Source of the DNA: CAWBLP01 sp963721065
Lineage (GTDB): Bacteria > Pseudomonadota > Alphaproteobacteria > Acetobacterales > Acetobacteraceae
Length of the DNA stretch: 64,000 bases
Direction of reading: 5' to 3'
Assembly: GCA_963721065.1 (NCBI GenBank)
Contig: CAVRHO010000009.1
Location: forward strand, 124,001-188,000
Below are positions 9,018-17,183 of this stretch, piece by piece; positions within the stretch are counted from its first letter, which is position 1; the number at the start of each line of letters is the position of its first letter. The position numbers and the translations under genes are program-made. Below the pieces are notes generated by a model, which was given only the letters and a program-made list of their open reading frames with translations, was not told where the DNA came from and did not search any database.

Positions 9018-9071
9018 TGGAACCTCCTCTGAACTCGCAGGAAGACTACGCCTTATTCCTGCCGCTTCGCT

Positions 9072-9085
9072 TTGATCTGGATCAA
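9072..9085. promoter_or_regulatory. Fnr/FixK-type binding site
   Basis: TTGATCTGGATCAA matches the full Fnr/Anr/FixK consensus TTGAT-N4-ATCAA in both half-sites. It is centred about 61 bp upstream of the DUF6455 start on the minus strand and about 196 bp upstream of the lipoprotein gene on the plus strand. The spacing favours control of the DUF6455 gene. No other perfect copy was noticed in the window. Confidence 0.8.
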
Positions 9086-9274
9086 AGCAAGACCTGAACC
9101 AGTGGCGGATGCAGTCGGCGCCCCCGGCGCAACGCGGCCGAACAGGACAGGCCGGCGGGGAAACGGGAACCGGCGATGAAACACTATGTTAAGTGCCTGG
9201 CGCGCGCCGGCGCGTAGAATGGGCCGGATGGCCCCGGCAAGCCGGGCCGTAACGAACGACGAAGGGTAACGGAT

Positions 9275-9901
9275 ATGCGGCGTGCAACGACGTTGCTGGG
9301 CCTGGGCTCGGTGCTGGCGCTGGGCTCGGTGCTGGCGCTGGGGGCCTGTGCCGTCGCGCCACCGACCGGGCCGACGGTGATGGCATTGCCGGGCCAGAAC
9401 AAGACGTTCCAGGCGTTCCAGCAGGACGACTTCGCCTGCCGGCAATACGCGGCGGGGCAGACCGGCGGCGCCTCTCCGGCACAGGCGGCGACCAACAGCG
9501 CGGTGGGCAGCGCGGCGCTTGGCACCGCACTCGGCGCCGCCGCCGGTGCCGCGCTGGGCTCGCTCGGCGGAGCGGTGGGAACCGGGGCGGCCATCGGCGG
9601 GACGACCGGGTTGCTGGCCGGCGGCATGATCGGCGCCAACAATGCCCAGGCGGCGGCCGGCAACGTGCAGCAGCGCTATGACGTCGCCTATACCCAGTGC
9701 ATGTATGCGCGCGGCAATTCCGTGCGGTCGGCGCCGCCACCCAGTTACTACGCGGGCTATCCCGCATACGGCTACCCCGCCCCGTACTACCCGTATGGCC
9801 CCGCCTATTACGGGCCGGGCTATTATGCGCCGGGTTATTACTACGGCCCGTCCGTTTCGATCGGGGTCGGCGGCGGCTGGGGGCGTGGCTACTGGCACTG
9901 A
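9275..9901 (+). CDS. glycine-zipper lipoprotein
   Basis: A 208-residue predicted lipoprotein. The signal peptide ends in a lipobox (LALGAC, lipidated C25) and contains a tandem duplication, GSVLALG repeated, encoded by a near-perfect DNA repeat. Residues about 68-115 form a Gly/Ala-rich zipper (AALGTALGAAAGAALGSLGG), as in outer-membrane glycine-zipper lipoproteins. The C-terminal 60 residues are rich in Tyr, Gly and Pro. A small acidic block with one cysteine (DDFACRQYA) precedes the zipper. Envelope association is likely; the exact role is unknown. The gene is transcribed divergently from the DUF6455 gene. Confidence 0.75.
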   Translation: MRRATTLLGLGSVLALGSVLALGACAVAPPTGPTVMALPGQNKTFQAFQQDDFACRQYAAGQTGGASPAQAATNSAVGSAALGTALGAAAGAALGSLGGAVGTGAAIGGTTGLLAGGMIGANNAQAAAGNVQQRYDVAYTQCMYARGNSVRSAPPPSYYAGYPAYGYPAPYYPYGPAYYGPGYYAPGYYYGPSVSIGVGGGWGRGYWH

Positions 9902-9991
9902 TTCCGGACCAGGCGGATCCGGGACCGCGCCGGCCGGTTCGGCTCAGATTCCGCCCGCCGGCCTGGTTCGGACCGCGCCGGCCGGTTCGGT

Positions 9992-11122
9992 TCAGGCCGC
10001 GCCGAACTCCGCGCGGATCGCGTCCGAATGCGCGCCGATCGCGGGCACCGGGCCCAGGGCGCGCGGCCCCTCGCTGAACAGCACCGGCGGGGCGGCGAGC
10101 GACACCGGGCCATTCGGCGTGTCCACCTGTGCCCGGCGCAGCGCCGGGTGGTGGGAGAACGCGGCCACATCGTTCACGAACCCATAGGCCGTGTTGGCGG
10201 CGCGCAGTTTGGTCGCCGCCTGGTCCCGCGTCAGCTTGGCGAAAACCGCGCCGATATGTGCGTCCACCGTTGGGCGGTTGGCGACGCGGACGACGTTGGT
10301 CTGGAACCCCTCGCGCTGCGGCAGATCGGGTTCTTCCAGGAACTTCGCGCAGAACTCCACCCATTCGCGCTCGTTCTGGATGGCGATCAGCACCAGGGCG
10401 CCGTCGCTGGTGGAGAACGCGCCGTACGGGCAGATCGACGGGTGCGCCAGGCCCAGCCGCTGGGGGGCCTTGCCGGTGCCTTCGAAGAACAGCAGCGGGA
10501 CGTTCATCCAGTCCGCCATGCCGTCGAACAGCGACACTTTCAGGCCCTTGCCCTTGCCGGTGATGCCACGCTCGATCAGCGCCTCCAGCACGCCGGCATG
10601 CGCCGCCATGCCGCAGGCGATGTCGCACGCCGACACGCCGACACGGCCAGGACCGGCGGGGTGGCCGGTGATCATCGCCAGGCCGGATTCCGCCTGCACC
10701 AGCAGGTCGTAGGCCTTCATGGTGGCGTAGTCGCCGGTGTCGCCGTAGCCGGAGATATCGACGGTGATCAGTCGCGGATACTTCTGCCGCAATGTATCGG
10801 AGCCGAAGCCGGACCGTGCGGCAGCGCCCGGCGCCAGGTTCTGGATGAACACGTCGGCACGCGAGAGGATGTTGTGCAGCAGGTCCGCATCCTGCGGCGC
10901 CTTGATGTCGGCCACCAGGCTCTGCTTGCCGCGGTTCAGCCAGACGAAATAGCTGGACAGGCCGTTCGCCGCCGTGTCGTAGCCGCGGGCGAAATCGCCG
11001 TCCGCGCGTTCGATCTTGATCACCCGCGCGCCGGCGTCGGCGAGGCGGGAACTGCAATACGGGGCGGCAACCGCCTGTTCGAGCGATACCACCAACAGGT
11101 TGGAAAGAGGCCGGTTCGACAT
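9992..11122 (-). CDS. CaiB/BaiF family (class III) CoA-transferase
   Basis: A 376-residue class III CoA-transferase, a family that moves CoA between carboxylic acids via an aspartyl-CoA anhydride. The N-terminal NLLVVSLEQAVAAPYCSSRL and GARVIKIER blocks are characteristic, and D139 in KAYDLLVQAESG aligns with the catalytic aspartate. The C-terminal block (HHPALRRAQVDTPNGPVSLA) is also typical. The start is at MSNRPL; the frame stays open upstream but that part looks like antisense noise. The acid substrates cannot be told: succinyl-, formyl- and methylmalyl-type enzymes share this fold. It is a single gene with no pathway neighbours. Confidence 0.9.
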   Translation of the reverse strand: MSNRPLSNLLVVSLEQAVAAPYCSSRLADAGARVIKIERADGDFARGYDTAANGLSSYFVWLNRGKQSLVADIKAPQDADLLHNILSRADVFIQNLAPGAAARSGFGSDTLRQKYPRLITVDISGYGDTGDYATMKAYDLLVQAESGLAMITGHPAGPGRVGVSACDIACGMAAHAGVLEALIERGITGKGKGLKVSLFDGMADWMNVPLLFFEGTGKAPQRLGLAHPSICPYGAFSTSDGALVLIAIQNEREWVEFCAKFLEEPDLPQREGFQTNVVRVANRPTVDAHIGAVFAKLTRDQAATKLRAANTAYGFVNDVAAFSHHPALRRAQVDTPNGPVSLAAPPVLFSEGPRALGPVPAIGAHSDAIRAEFGAA

Positions 11123-11376
11123 GCCGGATTGGTGGCATGGACACGATACGAACACAAGCCGCGCACCGGCGCCCGGGGGTCCGGCGACAGCGACGGTGCG
11201 CGGTGGCGTGGAGGCACGCGGCGTGACGCCGACACGCGCCGTCCCGGCGATCGCGGCAGCGGACAGCGGGTCGTTCACGTTGGGCGATCGCACGGATGCT
11301 GTGCGCTCACATCGGATGTCAGTATGAGTGACACGCCCCTTCTTCGCGTGGCACGCCATGCACGACACTTGTGCGC

Positions 11377-12183
11377 TCAGGGCGGTTGGGGGGCAGCGGC
11401 CGGCAGCCGAACCGGCGCGGAGGGAGGGAAGGGCGTGACAGGTGGTTCCCCGATGAAGAAGCCCAGCATACGGCGGTTGCCGTCGCGCGTTGGTTCCGGC
11501 CAGCCCAGGGCGGGGTTGCGGTCCGCCTCGGTGTCGCAGAAGCGGGTCTCGCGGCGACGGAATTCTTTCATCAGTCGCGGCAGATTGCCGCGATACCACA
11601 TGATTGCGCAGGAAACGGCGAGCCAGAACCTTCCCTGGCACAGGCTGGGGGAGATGCCCAGGTCGCTGCAGATATCGGCAAGCGCTCGGCCGACCGGGCG
11701 GCGGCGGATGTCCGCCTGCAACTGCTCCAGTGTTGGCAGGCTGGCGAGGTCGGGCGCTTCGTCGGGATCGGGGCGCGGGACCGGGTGCGGCGGCTGCGTT
11801 TCGCCGATGGCGGCTGTTGCTTGCGCGCGGTCCTGTCGTGATGCGCGGGCTGTCGGGGTGCGTGGCTTGTAGAAGACGAGGTCACGGCCGCGGGCGGCGC
11901 GCGCGAGCAGCACCTGTTCCAGTGCCATCGCGCGCAACAGGCCGCGCGCGAGCCGAGCGCGGATTGCGGGGACGCGCGCGGTTCCGAAGAACTGCGCGAT
12001 GACGGCAAAGCCGCGCACGACGGCGCGGTGTTCGAGCGTTTCCGCCAAATGGAGGCCGTAGCCGAGCAGGACGCGAACGATGGCGAGGAGGTCGGCGATG
12101 TTCTGCGGCACGGGCTTGGCGGGCCGACCCTGTGAGGGGTTTGGCGGGGGAGGCAGGCCGGCGGTGGCGTCCGCATTGCTCAT
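11377..12183 (-). CDS. hypothetical protein, putatively leaderless mRNA
   Basis: A 268-residue basic protein that I do not recognise. There is an N-terminal Pro-rich stretch, a helical Arg/Leu-rich middle (VRVLLGYGLHLAETLEHRAV), a charged Pro-rich linker around residues 110-155, and a more ordered C-terminal part (LADICSDLGISPSLCQGRFW; RGNLPRLMKEFRRRETRFC). No membrane segment or catalytic motif is evident. I take ATG 12183 rather than a GTG 18 nt upstream, because a promoter-like TTGACC-N17-TAGTGA would start transcription almost at this ATG, and no Shine-Dalgarno precedes it. A REP-rich gap lies upstream. Confidence 0.6.
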   Translation of the reverse strand: MSNADATAGLPPPPNPSQGRPAKPVPQNIADLLAIVRVLLGYGLHLAETLEHRAVVRGFAVIAQFFGTARVPAIRARLARGLLRAMALEQVLLARAARGRDLVFYKPRTPTARASRQDRAQATAAIGETQPPHPVPRPDPDEAPDLASLPTLEQLQADIRRRPVGRALADICSDLGISPSLCQGRFWLAVSCAIMWYRGNLPRLMKEFRRRETRFCDTEADRNPALGWPEPTRDGNRRMLGFFIGEPPVTPFPPSAPVRLPAAAPQPP

Positions 12184-12191
12184 CGTTTGTA

Positions 12192-12220
12192 TCACTAACA
12201 CATTGGTGGGATATGGTCAA
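12192..12220 (-). promoter_or_regulatory. candidate sigma70-type promoter of the hypothetical gene
   Basis: Reading on the minus strand, TTGACC (12215-12220) is followed by 17 nt and TAGTGA (12192-12197), in an AT-rich patch standing out from the GC-rich surroundings. Transcription should begin within a few bases of ATG 12183, giving little or no leader. This is a prediction from spacing and consensus only. Confidence 0.45.
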
Positions 12221-12334
12221 GAGAATGCGGAACTTCGTCGGCCGTGGAGTGTCGGCGGAAAGCCGGTTGGGCCGGGCCGCGTAAGGTGTGTCGGTCGTGC
12301 GCGCGTTCAGCGTCATGGTTGCGTTCTTCATGTC

Positions 12335-12471
12335 GCGCTCAGGTCCTTGGGGTCGCGCAGGCCACGCGGCTCAGGTCCTTCACGCCAGGCTCAGGTCCTT
12401 CACGTCGCGCTCAGGTCCTTCACGTCGCGCAGGTCTCAGGTCCTTCACGTCGCGCTCAGGTCCTTCACGTC
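12335..12471. repeat. degenerate 20-bp tandem repeat array
   Basis: The unit gcgctcaggtccttcacgtc is repeated about six times with small insertions and slips, running directly into the REP element at 12470. It is non-coding and lies in the gap upstream of the 11377-12183 gene and upstream of the dppD operon. Confidence 0.8.
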
Positions 12472-12575
12472 ATGGCCGGGCTTGATCCGGCCATCCGCCC
12501 CGCAACGACCGGATCGGAATGCAACGGAACGCGCCTTGTCGGGGGCGGATGGCCGGATCAAGTCCGGCCATGACG
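12470..12575. repeat. REP/BIME-like element, full length
   Basis: A full two-arm element: the left palindrome ATGGCCGGGCTTGATCCGG, the conserved core with GCGCCTTGTCGGGGGCGGAT, and the right palindrome GGCCGGATCAAGTCCGGCC then ATGAC. It sits in the 637 bp non-coding gap 12184-12820. Confidence 0.9.
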
Positions 12576-12642
12576 CGGAGGATCCGGCCATGACGCGGAG
12601 GACCCGGCCATGACACAGAGGAGCCGGCCATGACGCGGAGGA
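12576..12642. repeat. minisatellite derived from a REP edge
   Basis: Three near-identical units of about 20 bp (ggatccggccatgacgcgga and variants with gacccgg and gagccgg) continue from the right end of the REP element, as if its CCGGCCATGACGCGG terminus had been amplified by slippage. Confidence 0.75.
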
Positions 12643-12820
12643 GCGGCGCTCATCGTACCGCAACACATCGTCAGGCCCGCCGCCAATCGCCTCCAACAAT
12701 CCGCAGCCGAACGCTACATTCACACCTCACAATCGCAATCAAATCACGCTTCGTGCTGGACGCCGGCAGTACCGCCGGGTCATGATGCGGAAAACAAGCC
12801 AGGGAGGCACAAGAACCGTC

Positions 12821-13801
12821 ATGCCGGATGCTGCCCTCTCGCTGCAGGACCTCACCGTTCGCTTCCATCTGAAGCGCGGCGTGCTGACAGCCGTCGATCA
12901 CGTCTCATTCGACATCGGCCGCGGCGAAACGTTCGGCCTGGTCGGCGAATCAGGCTCCGGCAAGACCGTGACAGCCCGCGCCATCATGCGGCTGGTCGCC
13001 ACCCCGCCCGGGGAGATCGCATCCGGACGGGTCATGCTGAACGGCAAGAGCATCTACGATCTCGACGATGCGCAGCTTCGCGCGATCCGCGGCCGGGAAA
13101 TCGCCATGGTGTTCCAGGAACCCATGAGCGCGCTGAACCCGGTCTATACCGTCAGCGCCCAGATCGGCGACGTGTTGCGCAGCAAGCTGCGCATGACCAA
13201 GGCACAGGCCCGCGCGCGTACGATCGAGCTGCTGGAACTGGTCGGCATTCCCTCGGCCTCCACACGGCTGGACAGCTATGTGCACGAATTTTCCGGCGGC
13301 ATGCGGCAACGCGTCATGCTGGCGATGGCGCTGTCATGCAATCCCGGCTTCCTGATTGCCGATGAACCTACCACCGCCCTGGACGTGACCATCCAGGCGA
13401 CCATCCTGGAGCTGATCAGCTCCCTGATCGAGCGCTTCGGCATGTCGCTGCTGTTCATCACCCACAACCTGGGCGTGGTGGCCCACGCCTGCGACCGCAT
13501 CGGGGTGATGTACGCATCGCACCTGGTGGAACTGGGCGACAAGCGCGCGATCTTCTCCAGGCCGCAGCATCCCTACACCGTCGGTCTGCTGAACTCGGTT
13601 CCGCGCATGGACACGCAGAAGCGGTATCTGACACCCATCCCCGGATCGGTCTGCAACATGCTCGACCCGCCGCTCGGCTGTAAATTCCATCCGCGCTGTC
13701 CGCACGCCATGGACATCTGCCGCCGCGAAACACCGTCGATCGCCGAGGTGGCACCCGGCCATTTCGCCGCCTGCCACCTGCACGCAATGGCCACCGTGTG
13801 A
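12821..13801 (+). CDS. peptide/nickel ABC transporter ATP-binding protein (DppD-like)
   Basis: A 326-residue ABC ATPase of the oligopeptide/dipeptide/nickel importer class. Walker A is GESGSGKT (about 42-49), the signature is EFSGGMRQR, Walker B is FLIADEPTTALD and the switch histidine is in LLFITHNLG. The C-terminal oligopeptide-transporter extension is present, with the cysteine cluster GCKFHPRCPHAMDIC. The start at MPDAAL is preceded by GGGAGG, 13 nt away; an in-frame ATG at 12782 lacks a good site. It pairs with the DppF-like gene 28 bp downstream. The membrane and binding-protein genes are on the opposite strand, converging from the right. Confidence 0.9.
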   Translation: MPDAALSLQDLTVRFHLKRGVLTAVDHVSFDIGRGETFGLVGESGSGKTVTARAIMRLVATPPGEIASGRVMLNGKSIYDLDDAQLRAIRGREIAMVFQEPMSALNPVYTVSAQIGDVLRSKLRMTKAQARARTIELLELVGIPSASTRLDSYVHEFSGGMRQRVMLAMALSCNPGFLIADEPTTALDVTIQATILELISSLIERFGMSLLFITHNLGVVAHACDRIGVMYASHLVELGDKRAIFSRPQHPYTVGLLNSVPRMDTQKRYLTPIPGSVCNMLDPPLGCKFHPRCPHAMDICRRETPSIAEVAPGHFAACHLHAMATV

Positions 13802-13829
13802 TCGCAACCCGCAGACCGGGAGCCGGCCC

Positions 13830-14807
13830 ATGACTGCTGCCCTGCTGGACGTCAGGCACCTGACCAAGCATTTCACGCTGCGTGGCGACATGATCTCGCG
13901 CATCGCCGGCAAGTCCCGGACATTGCGCGCGGTTGACGACATCAGCTTCCACATTCACCCCGGCGAAACACTGGGCCTGGTCGGGGAGAGCGGCTGCGGC
14001 AAGTCCACCACCGGCCGGCTGATCACCCGGCTGATCGAGCCGACCAGCGGCGCGATCCGCCTGGACGGGGAGGATCTGCTTGCCTTCAACCGGTCGCGGA
14101 TGAAGGCGGCGCGCAAACGGATCCAGCTTGTGTTTCAGGATCCGTATTCCTCGCTCAACCCGCGCAAGACGATCATGCAGATTCTCAGCCGGCCACTGGA
14201 GATACACGATTTCGGGTCGTCCTGGCGGGAACGGCGCGAACGGGTGCTGGAGCTGCTGAACCTGGTCGGGCTGGGGCGTGAACATATCGACCGTTACCCG
14301 CATGAGTTCTCCGGCGGCCAGCGACAGCGCATCGCCATCGCCCGCGCGCTGGCGGTCTATCCCGCGCTGGTGATCGGCGACGAACCCGTGTCGGCGCTGG
14401 ATGTCTCGGTGCAGGCGCAGATCCTGAACCTGTTCCGCGAGCTGCAGGAAAAGCTGCAGTTGACCTACCTGTTCATCGCGCATGATCTCAGCGTGATCCG
14501 CCACATCAGCGGCCGGGTCGCGGTGATGTATGTGGGCAAGATCGTCGAGACCGGGCCGGTGGCGGACATCTTCGCCTCCCCCCAGCATCCGTACACCAAC
14601 GCGCTGATGGCGGCGGTGCCCGAGGCCGACCCGGACAAGCCAGGCCCGAAGCTGATGCTGAAAGGTGAGGTGGCGACGCCGATCAATCCGCCTCCGGGCT
14701 GCCGCCTGTGCCGGCGCTGCCCGATCGCCACGCCCAACTGCGCGACCGATCCCCCACCGCTGCGCGAGGTCGCGCCGGCGCATTTCGTGGCATGTCATAA
14801 CGTTTGA
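13830..14807 (+). CDS. peptide/nickel ABC transporter ATP-binding protein (DppF-like)
   Basis: A 325-residue second ATPase of the same importer. Walker A is GESGCGKST (52-60), the signature is EFSGGQRQRIAIARALA, Walker B is LVIGDEPVSALD and the switch histidine lies in LFIAHDLSV. The C-terminal extension keeps the cysteine cluster GCRLCRRCPIATPNC. DppD- and DppF-type ATPases normally form the heterodimer that drives DppB/DppC permeases. It is the second gene of the plus-strand pair; its stop faces the dppC stop across a 325 bp repeat-bearing gap. Confidence 0.9.
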   Translation: MTAALLDVRHLTKHFTLRGDMISRIAGKSRTLRAVDDISFHIHPGETLGLVGESGCGKSTTGRLITRLIEPTSGAIRLDGEDLLAFNRSRMKAARKRIQLVFQDPYSSLNPRKTIMQILSRPLEIHDFGSSWRERRERVLELLNLVGLGREHIDRYPHEFSGGQRQRIAIARALAVYPALVIGDEPVSALDVSVQAQILNLFRELQEKLQLTYLFIAHDLSVIRHISGRVAVMYVGKIVETGPVADIFASPQHPYTNALMAAVPEADPDKPGPKLMLKGEVATPINPPPGCRLCRRCPIATPNCATDPPPLREVAPAHFVACHNV

Positions 14808-14820
14808 AACCGGATGGGGT

Positions 14821-14893
14821 GGCGTTAGACCCTCGGGCGGCGTTCGACTCGTCGGGCGGCGTTCGACTTCCGGGCGGCGTTCAGCTCCCGGGC
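14821..14893. repeat. short GC-rich tandem repeat
   Basis: Three to four copies of a unit of about 18-19 bp beginning gggcggcgttcgact follow the dppF stop. It is non-coding. Together with the REP element at 14968 it occupies the gap between two converging operons. Confidence 0.7.
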
Positions 14894-14967
14894 CGACGGC
14901 CCCACCATCATGGTGGGCGGAAGGCGCAGACGCGTGCGTTAGCGCGTTCCAACGCCCCTCCTCCGCG

Positions 14968-15074
14968 TCGTGGCCGGGCTTGACCCGGCCATCTGCCCCC
15001 GTCCGGACGTGTGCCCGTTCACGCCGGCCGGATCGGTCCGGGGTGGATGGCCGGGTCAAGCCCGGCCATGACGC
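14968..15074. repeat. REP/BIME-like element between converging operons
   Basis: Left palindrome GGCCGGGCTTGACCCGGCC and right palindrome GGCCGGGTCAAGCCCGGCC are separated by a core that departs from the family consensus (gtccggacgtgtgcccgttc). Its place between convergent dppF and dppC fits a bidirectional terminator or mRNA-end stabiliser; that role is inferred. Confidence 0.9.
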
Positions 15075-15132
15075 GATCTAGCGAATCATCGACTCCTGCA
15101 CCGGTTCCCCGGATCGCACCGTCGCCCCCGCC

Positions 15133-16083
15133 TCAACGTTCCGCCAGGCGCGGATCAAGGATATCGCGCAAACCGTCGCCAAACAGGTTGAACGCAAGCA
15201 CGCTGAAGCAGATGGCAAGGCCAGGAAACACCGCGATCATCGGGTGCGTTTCCATGTTGTCGCGCGCCGCGCTGAGATCGGCGCCCCAGTCCGGCGTCGG
15301 CGGTGCCGTGCCCAGACCCAGGAACGACAGCGCGGCGATAATCAGGATAACGAAGCCAAGCCGCACCGTCGCCATCACGATCAGCGGGGAGATGCAGTTG
15401 GGCAGGATCTGCCGCATGGCGATCGACAGATTGCCCTCCCCCATCACGCGTGCCGCCTCGACATATTCCTTCTTCGCCTCCACCAGAGCAGTGCCGCGGG
15501 CGAGCCGGGCGACCTGTGGCGCGAAAGCGAACCCCAGGGCAAAGACCAGGATCAGGTCGTTCCACATGCCCTCCAGCTTCCATTCTCGCGCCAGCGTCAC
15601 GATCAGCAGGTAGAGCAGCAATCCCGGAAACGCCAGCAGACCGTCCACGAACCGCATCACCACCGCATCGACCCGGCGCCCGAACGATCCGGAAAGCACG
15701 CCGGCCGGCACGCCCAGCAGCAAGCCGAACGTGACGGCGGCGATGCTGATGGTGATGGTGCGCTGCCCGCCGACCAGGACGCGCGAGTAGATGTCGCGGC
15801 CGAATTTGTCCGTGCCGAAATAGTGCTCGGAACTCATCGGCGCCAGGCGTTCGCGGTAGTTCGTCTTGATCGGATTGTGGGTGATCAGCACCGGCGTCAG
15901 GATGCACACCGACAGCAGGAACGCGATCATCGCCGCGCCGATCGTGGACGTCCGGCTTTTCAGCAACTCCCCGAATGCGGTGGCCACCGCGGTCCGCACC
16001 CGGCGGATACGGACACGGAACGGCGTTTCCGTATCGGCCAGCCGGTCGGTCCGCTGACGGACCTGCAGGGGCTGATCGAGCAT
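15133..16083 (-). CDS. peptide/nickel ABC transporter permease (DppC-like)
   Basis: A 316-residue inner-membrane permease. It has the DppC/OppC N-terminal TM region (STIGAAMIAFLLSVCILTPV), the typical periplasmic HYFGTDKFGRDIYSRV block, and the cytoplasmic EAA loop (EYVEAARVMGEGNLSIAMRQ) that docks the ATPase. Five to six membrane segments are apparent. It is the last gene of the minus-strand unit binding protein-dppB-dppC, 21 bp after dppB. The gene pair for the ATPases converges on it from the left. Confidence 0.92.
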   Translation of the reverse strand: MLDQPLQVRQRTDRLADTETPFRVRIRRVRTAVATAFGELLKSRTSTIGAAMIAFLLSVCILTPVLITHNPIKTNYRERLAPMSSEHYFGTDKFGRDIYSRVLVGGQRTITISIAAVTFGLLLGVPAGVLSGSFGRRVDAVVMRFVDGLLAFPGLLLYLLIVTLAREWKLEGMWNDLILVFALGFAFAPQVARLARGTALVEAKKEYVEAARVMGEGNLSIAMRQILPNCISPLIVMATVRLGFVILIIAALSFLGLGTAPPTPDWGADLSAARDNMETHPMIAVFPGLAICFSVLAFNLFGDGLRDILDPRLAER

Positions 16084-16104
16084 TGCCTGTGCACTCCCTT
16101 GTCG

Positions 16105-17055
16105 TCAGCCCAGTTGCACGCGCGGGTTCAGCACGCGGTAGAGCAGATCGACCAGCAGGTTGATGACGACGACCATGATGCCGAGCACGAGAACGCCGGC
16201 CTGGATCACCGGATAGTCACGCAGTTGGATGGCCTGGTAGATGGTCAGGCCGATGCCTGGCCAGGCGAAGATGGTTTCCAGCACAACCGTTCCGCCCAGC
16301 AGCGCGGCGAGTTGCAGGCCGCTGATCGTGATGGTCGGGATCAGCGCGTTGCGCAGCGTGTATTTGTAGATCACCTTGGATTCCGGCAGCCCCAGGGAGC
16401 GCGCCGTGTCCACGTATTCCTTGTTGATCTCGTCCAGCATGCTGGATCGCGTCAGCCGCGTGGTGAACGCCGCCTGGCGGAACCCGACCGAGACCGCCGG
16501 CAGGATCAGGAACCAGATGCTCTGCCCCAGATCCTTGGTCGGCGCGACATAGCCCGAGGACGGCAGGATCGGGAAATACAAGGAGAACACCAGCACGCAG
16601 ATGATCGCAAACCAGAATTCCGGGATGGAGATTCCCAGCAGCGATGTGATCTGTGCGCTGTAGTCGAGTGCGGTGTTTCGTCGGACGGCGGCAATCGTGC
16701 CAAGCGGGATGGCGATGATCAGCGACAGCACGATCCCGGTCAGGGCCAGGTAGATGGTTGCCGGGATGCGTTCCAGCAGTTCCACCGTAACCGGGCGCCG
16801 GGTCACCAGGGACTTGCCGAAGTCGCCCTGCGCGACTTTTTCCACCCACCGCAGGTATTGCACATAGACCGGCTTGTCGAGCCCGTATTCCTTTTCCAGG
16901 GCGGCACGCACCTGCGGGTCCTCGACCAACTCCTGGCCGGCGAGCGAATCGATGATATCCCCCGGCAGCGCCTGGACGAAGCCGAACACGACGACGGTCA
17001 GGATGAAAACGACCGGAATAAGCTGAAAAATTCGGTTGATCGTGTAGATGATCAT
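16105..17055 (-). CDS. peptide/nickel ABC transporter permease (DppB-like)
   Basis: A 316-residue permease with the family's N-terminal TM helix (IINRIF-type start, LIPVVFILTVVVFGFVQALP), the conserved RRPVTVELLERIPATIYLAL segment, and the EAA loop EYVDTARSLGLPESKVIYKY. It ends in LLYRVLNPRVQLG, the usual DppB/OppB terminus. With DppC it should form the membrane channel of the importer. The binding-protein gene lies 128 bp upstream in the same unit. Confidence 0.92.
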   Translation of the reverse strand: MIIYTINRIFQLIPVVFILTVVVFGFVQALPGDIIDSLAGQELVEDPQVRAALEKEYGLDKPVYVQYLRWVEKVAQGDFGKSLVTRRPVTVELLERIPATIYLALTGIVLSLIIAIPLGTIAAVRRNTALDYSAQITSLLGISIPEFWFAIICVLVFSLYFPILPSSGYVAPTKDLGQSIWFLILPAVSVGFRQAAFTTRLTRSSMLDEINKEYVDTARSLGLPESKVIYKYTLRNALIPTITISGLQLAALLGGTVVLETIFAWPGIGLTIYQAIQLRDYPVIQAGVLVLGIMVVVINLLVDLLYRVLNPRVQLG

Positions 17056-17183
17056 GACAACCCAGGCCTTTCACGCAAGCCCGCGGAACGGGCCGGCTCC
17101 CCCCGGCGGTCGTGGTTCCACCCGTGATGCGAAAGCGGGACCACGACGCGGCAGGTTGCCGGCCGAAACAGCCGGGCTGGCGG

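Noticed and set aside
15244..17127. A 627-residue plus-strand frame opposite dppC and dppB
   Set aside because: It is antisense to clear permease genes, with the composition of a GC-rich shadow and no domain.
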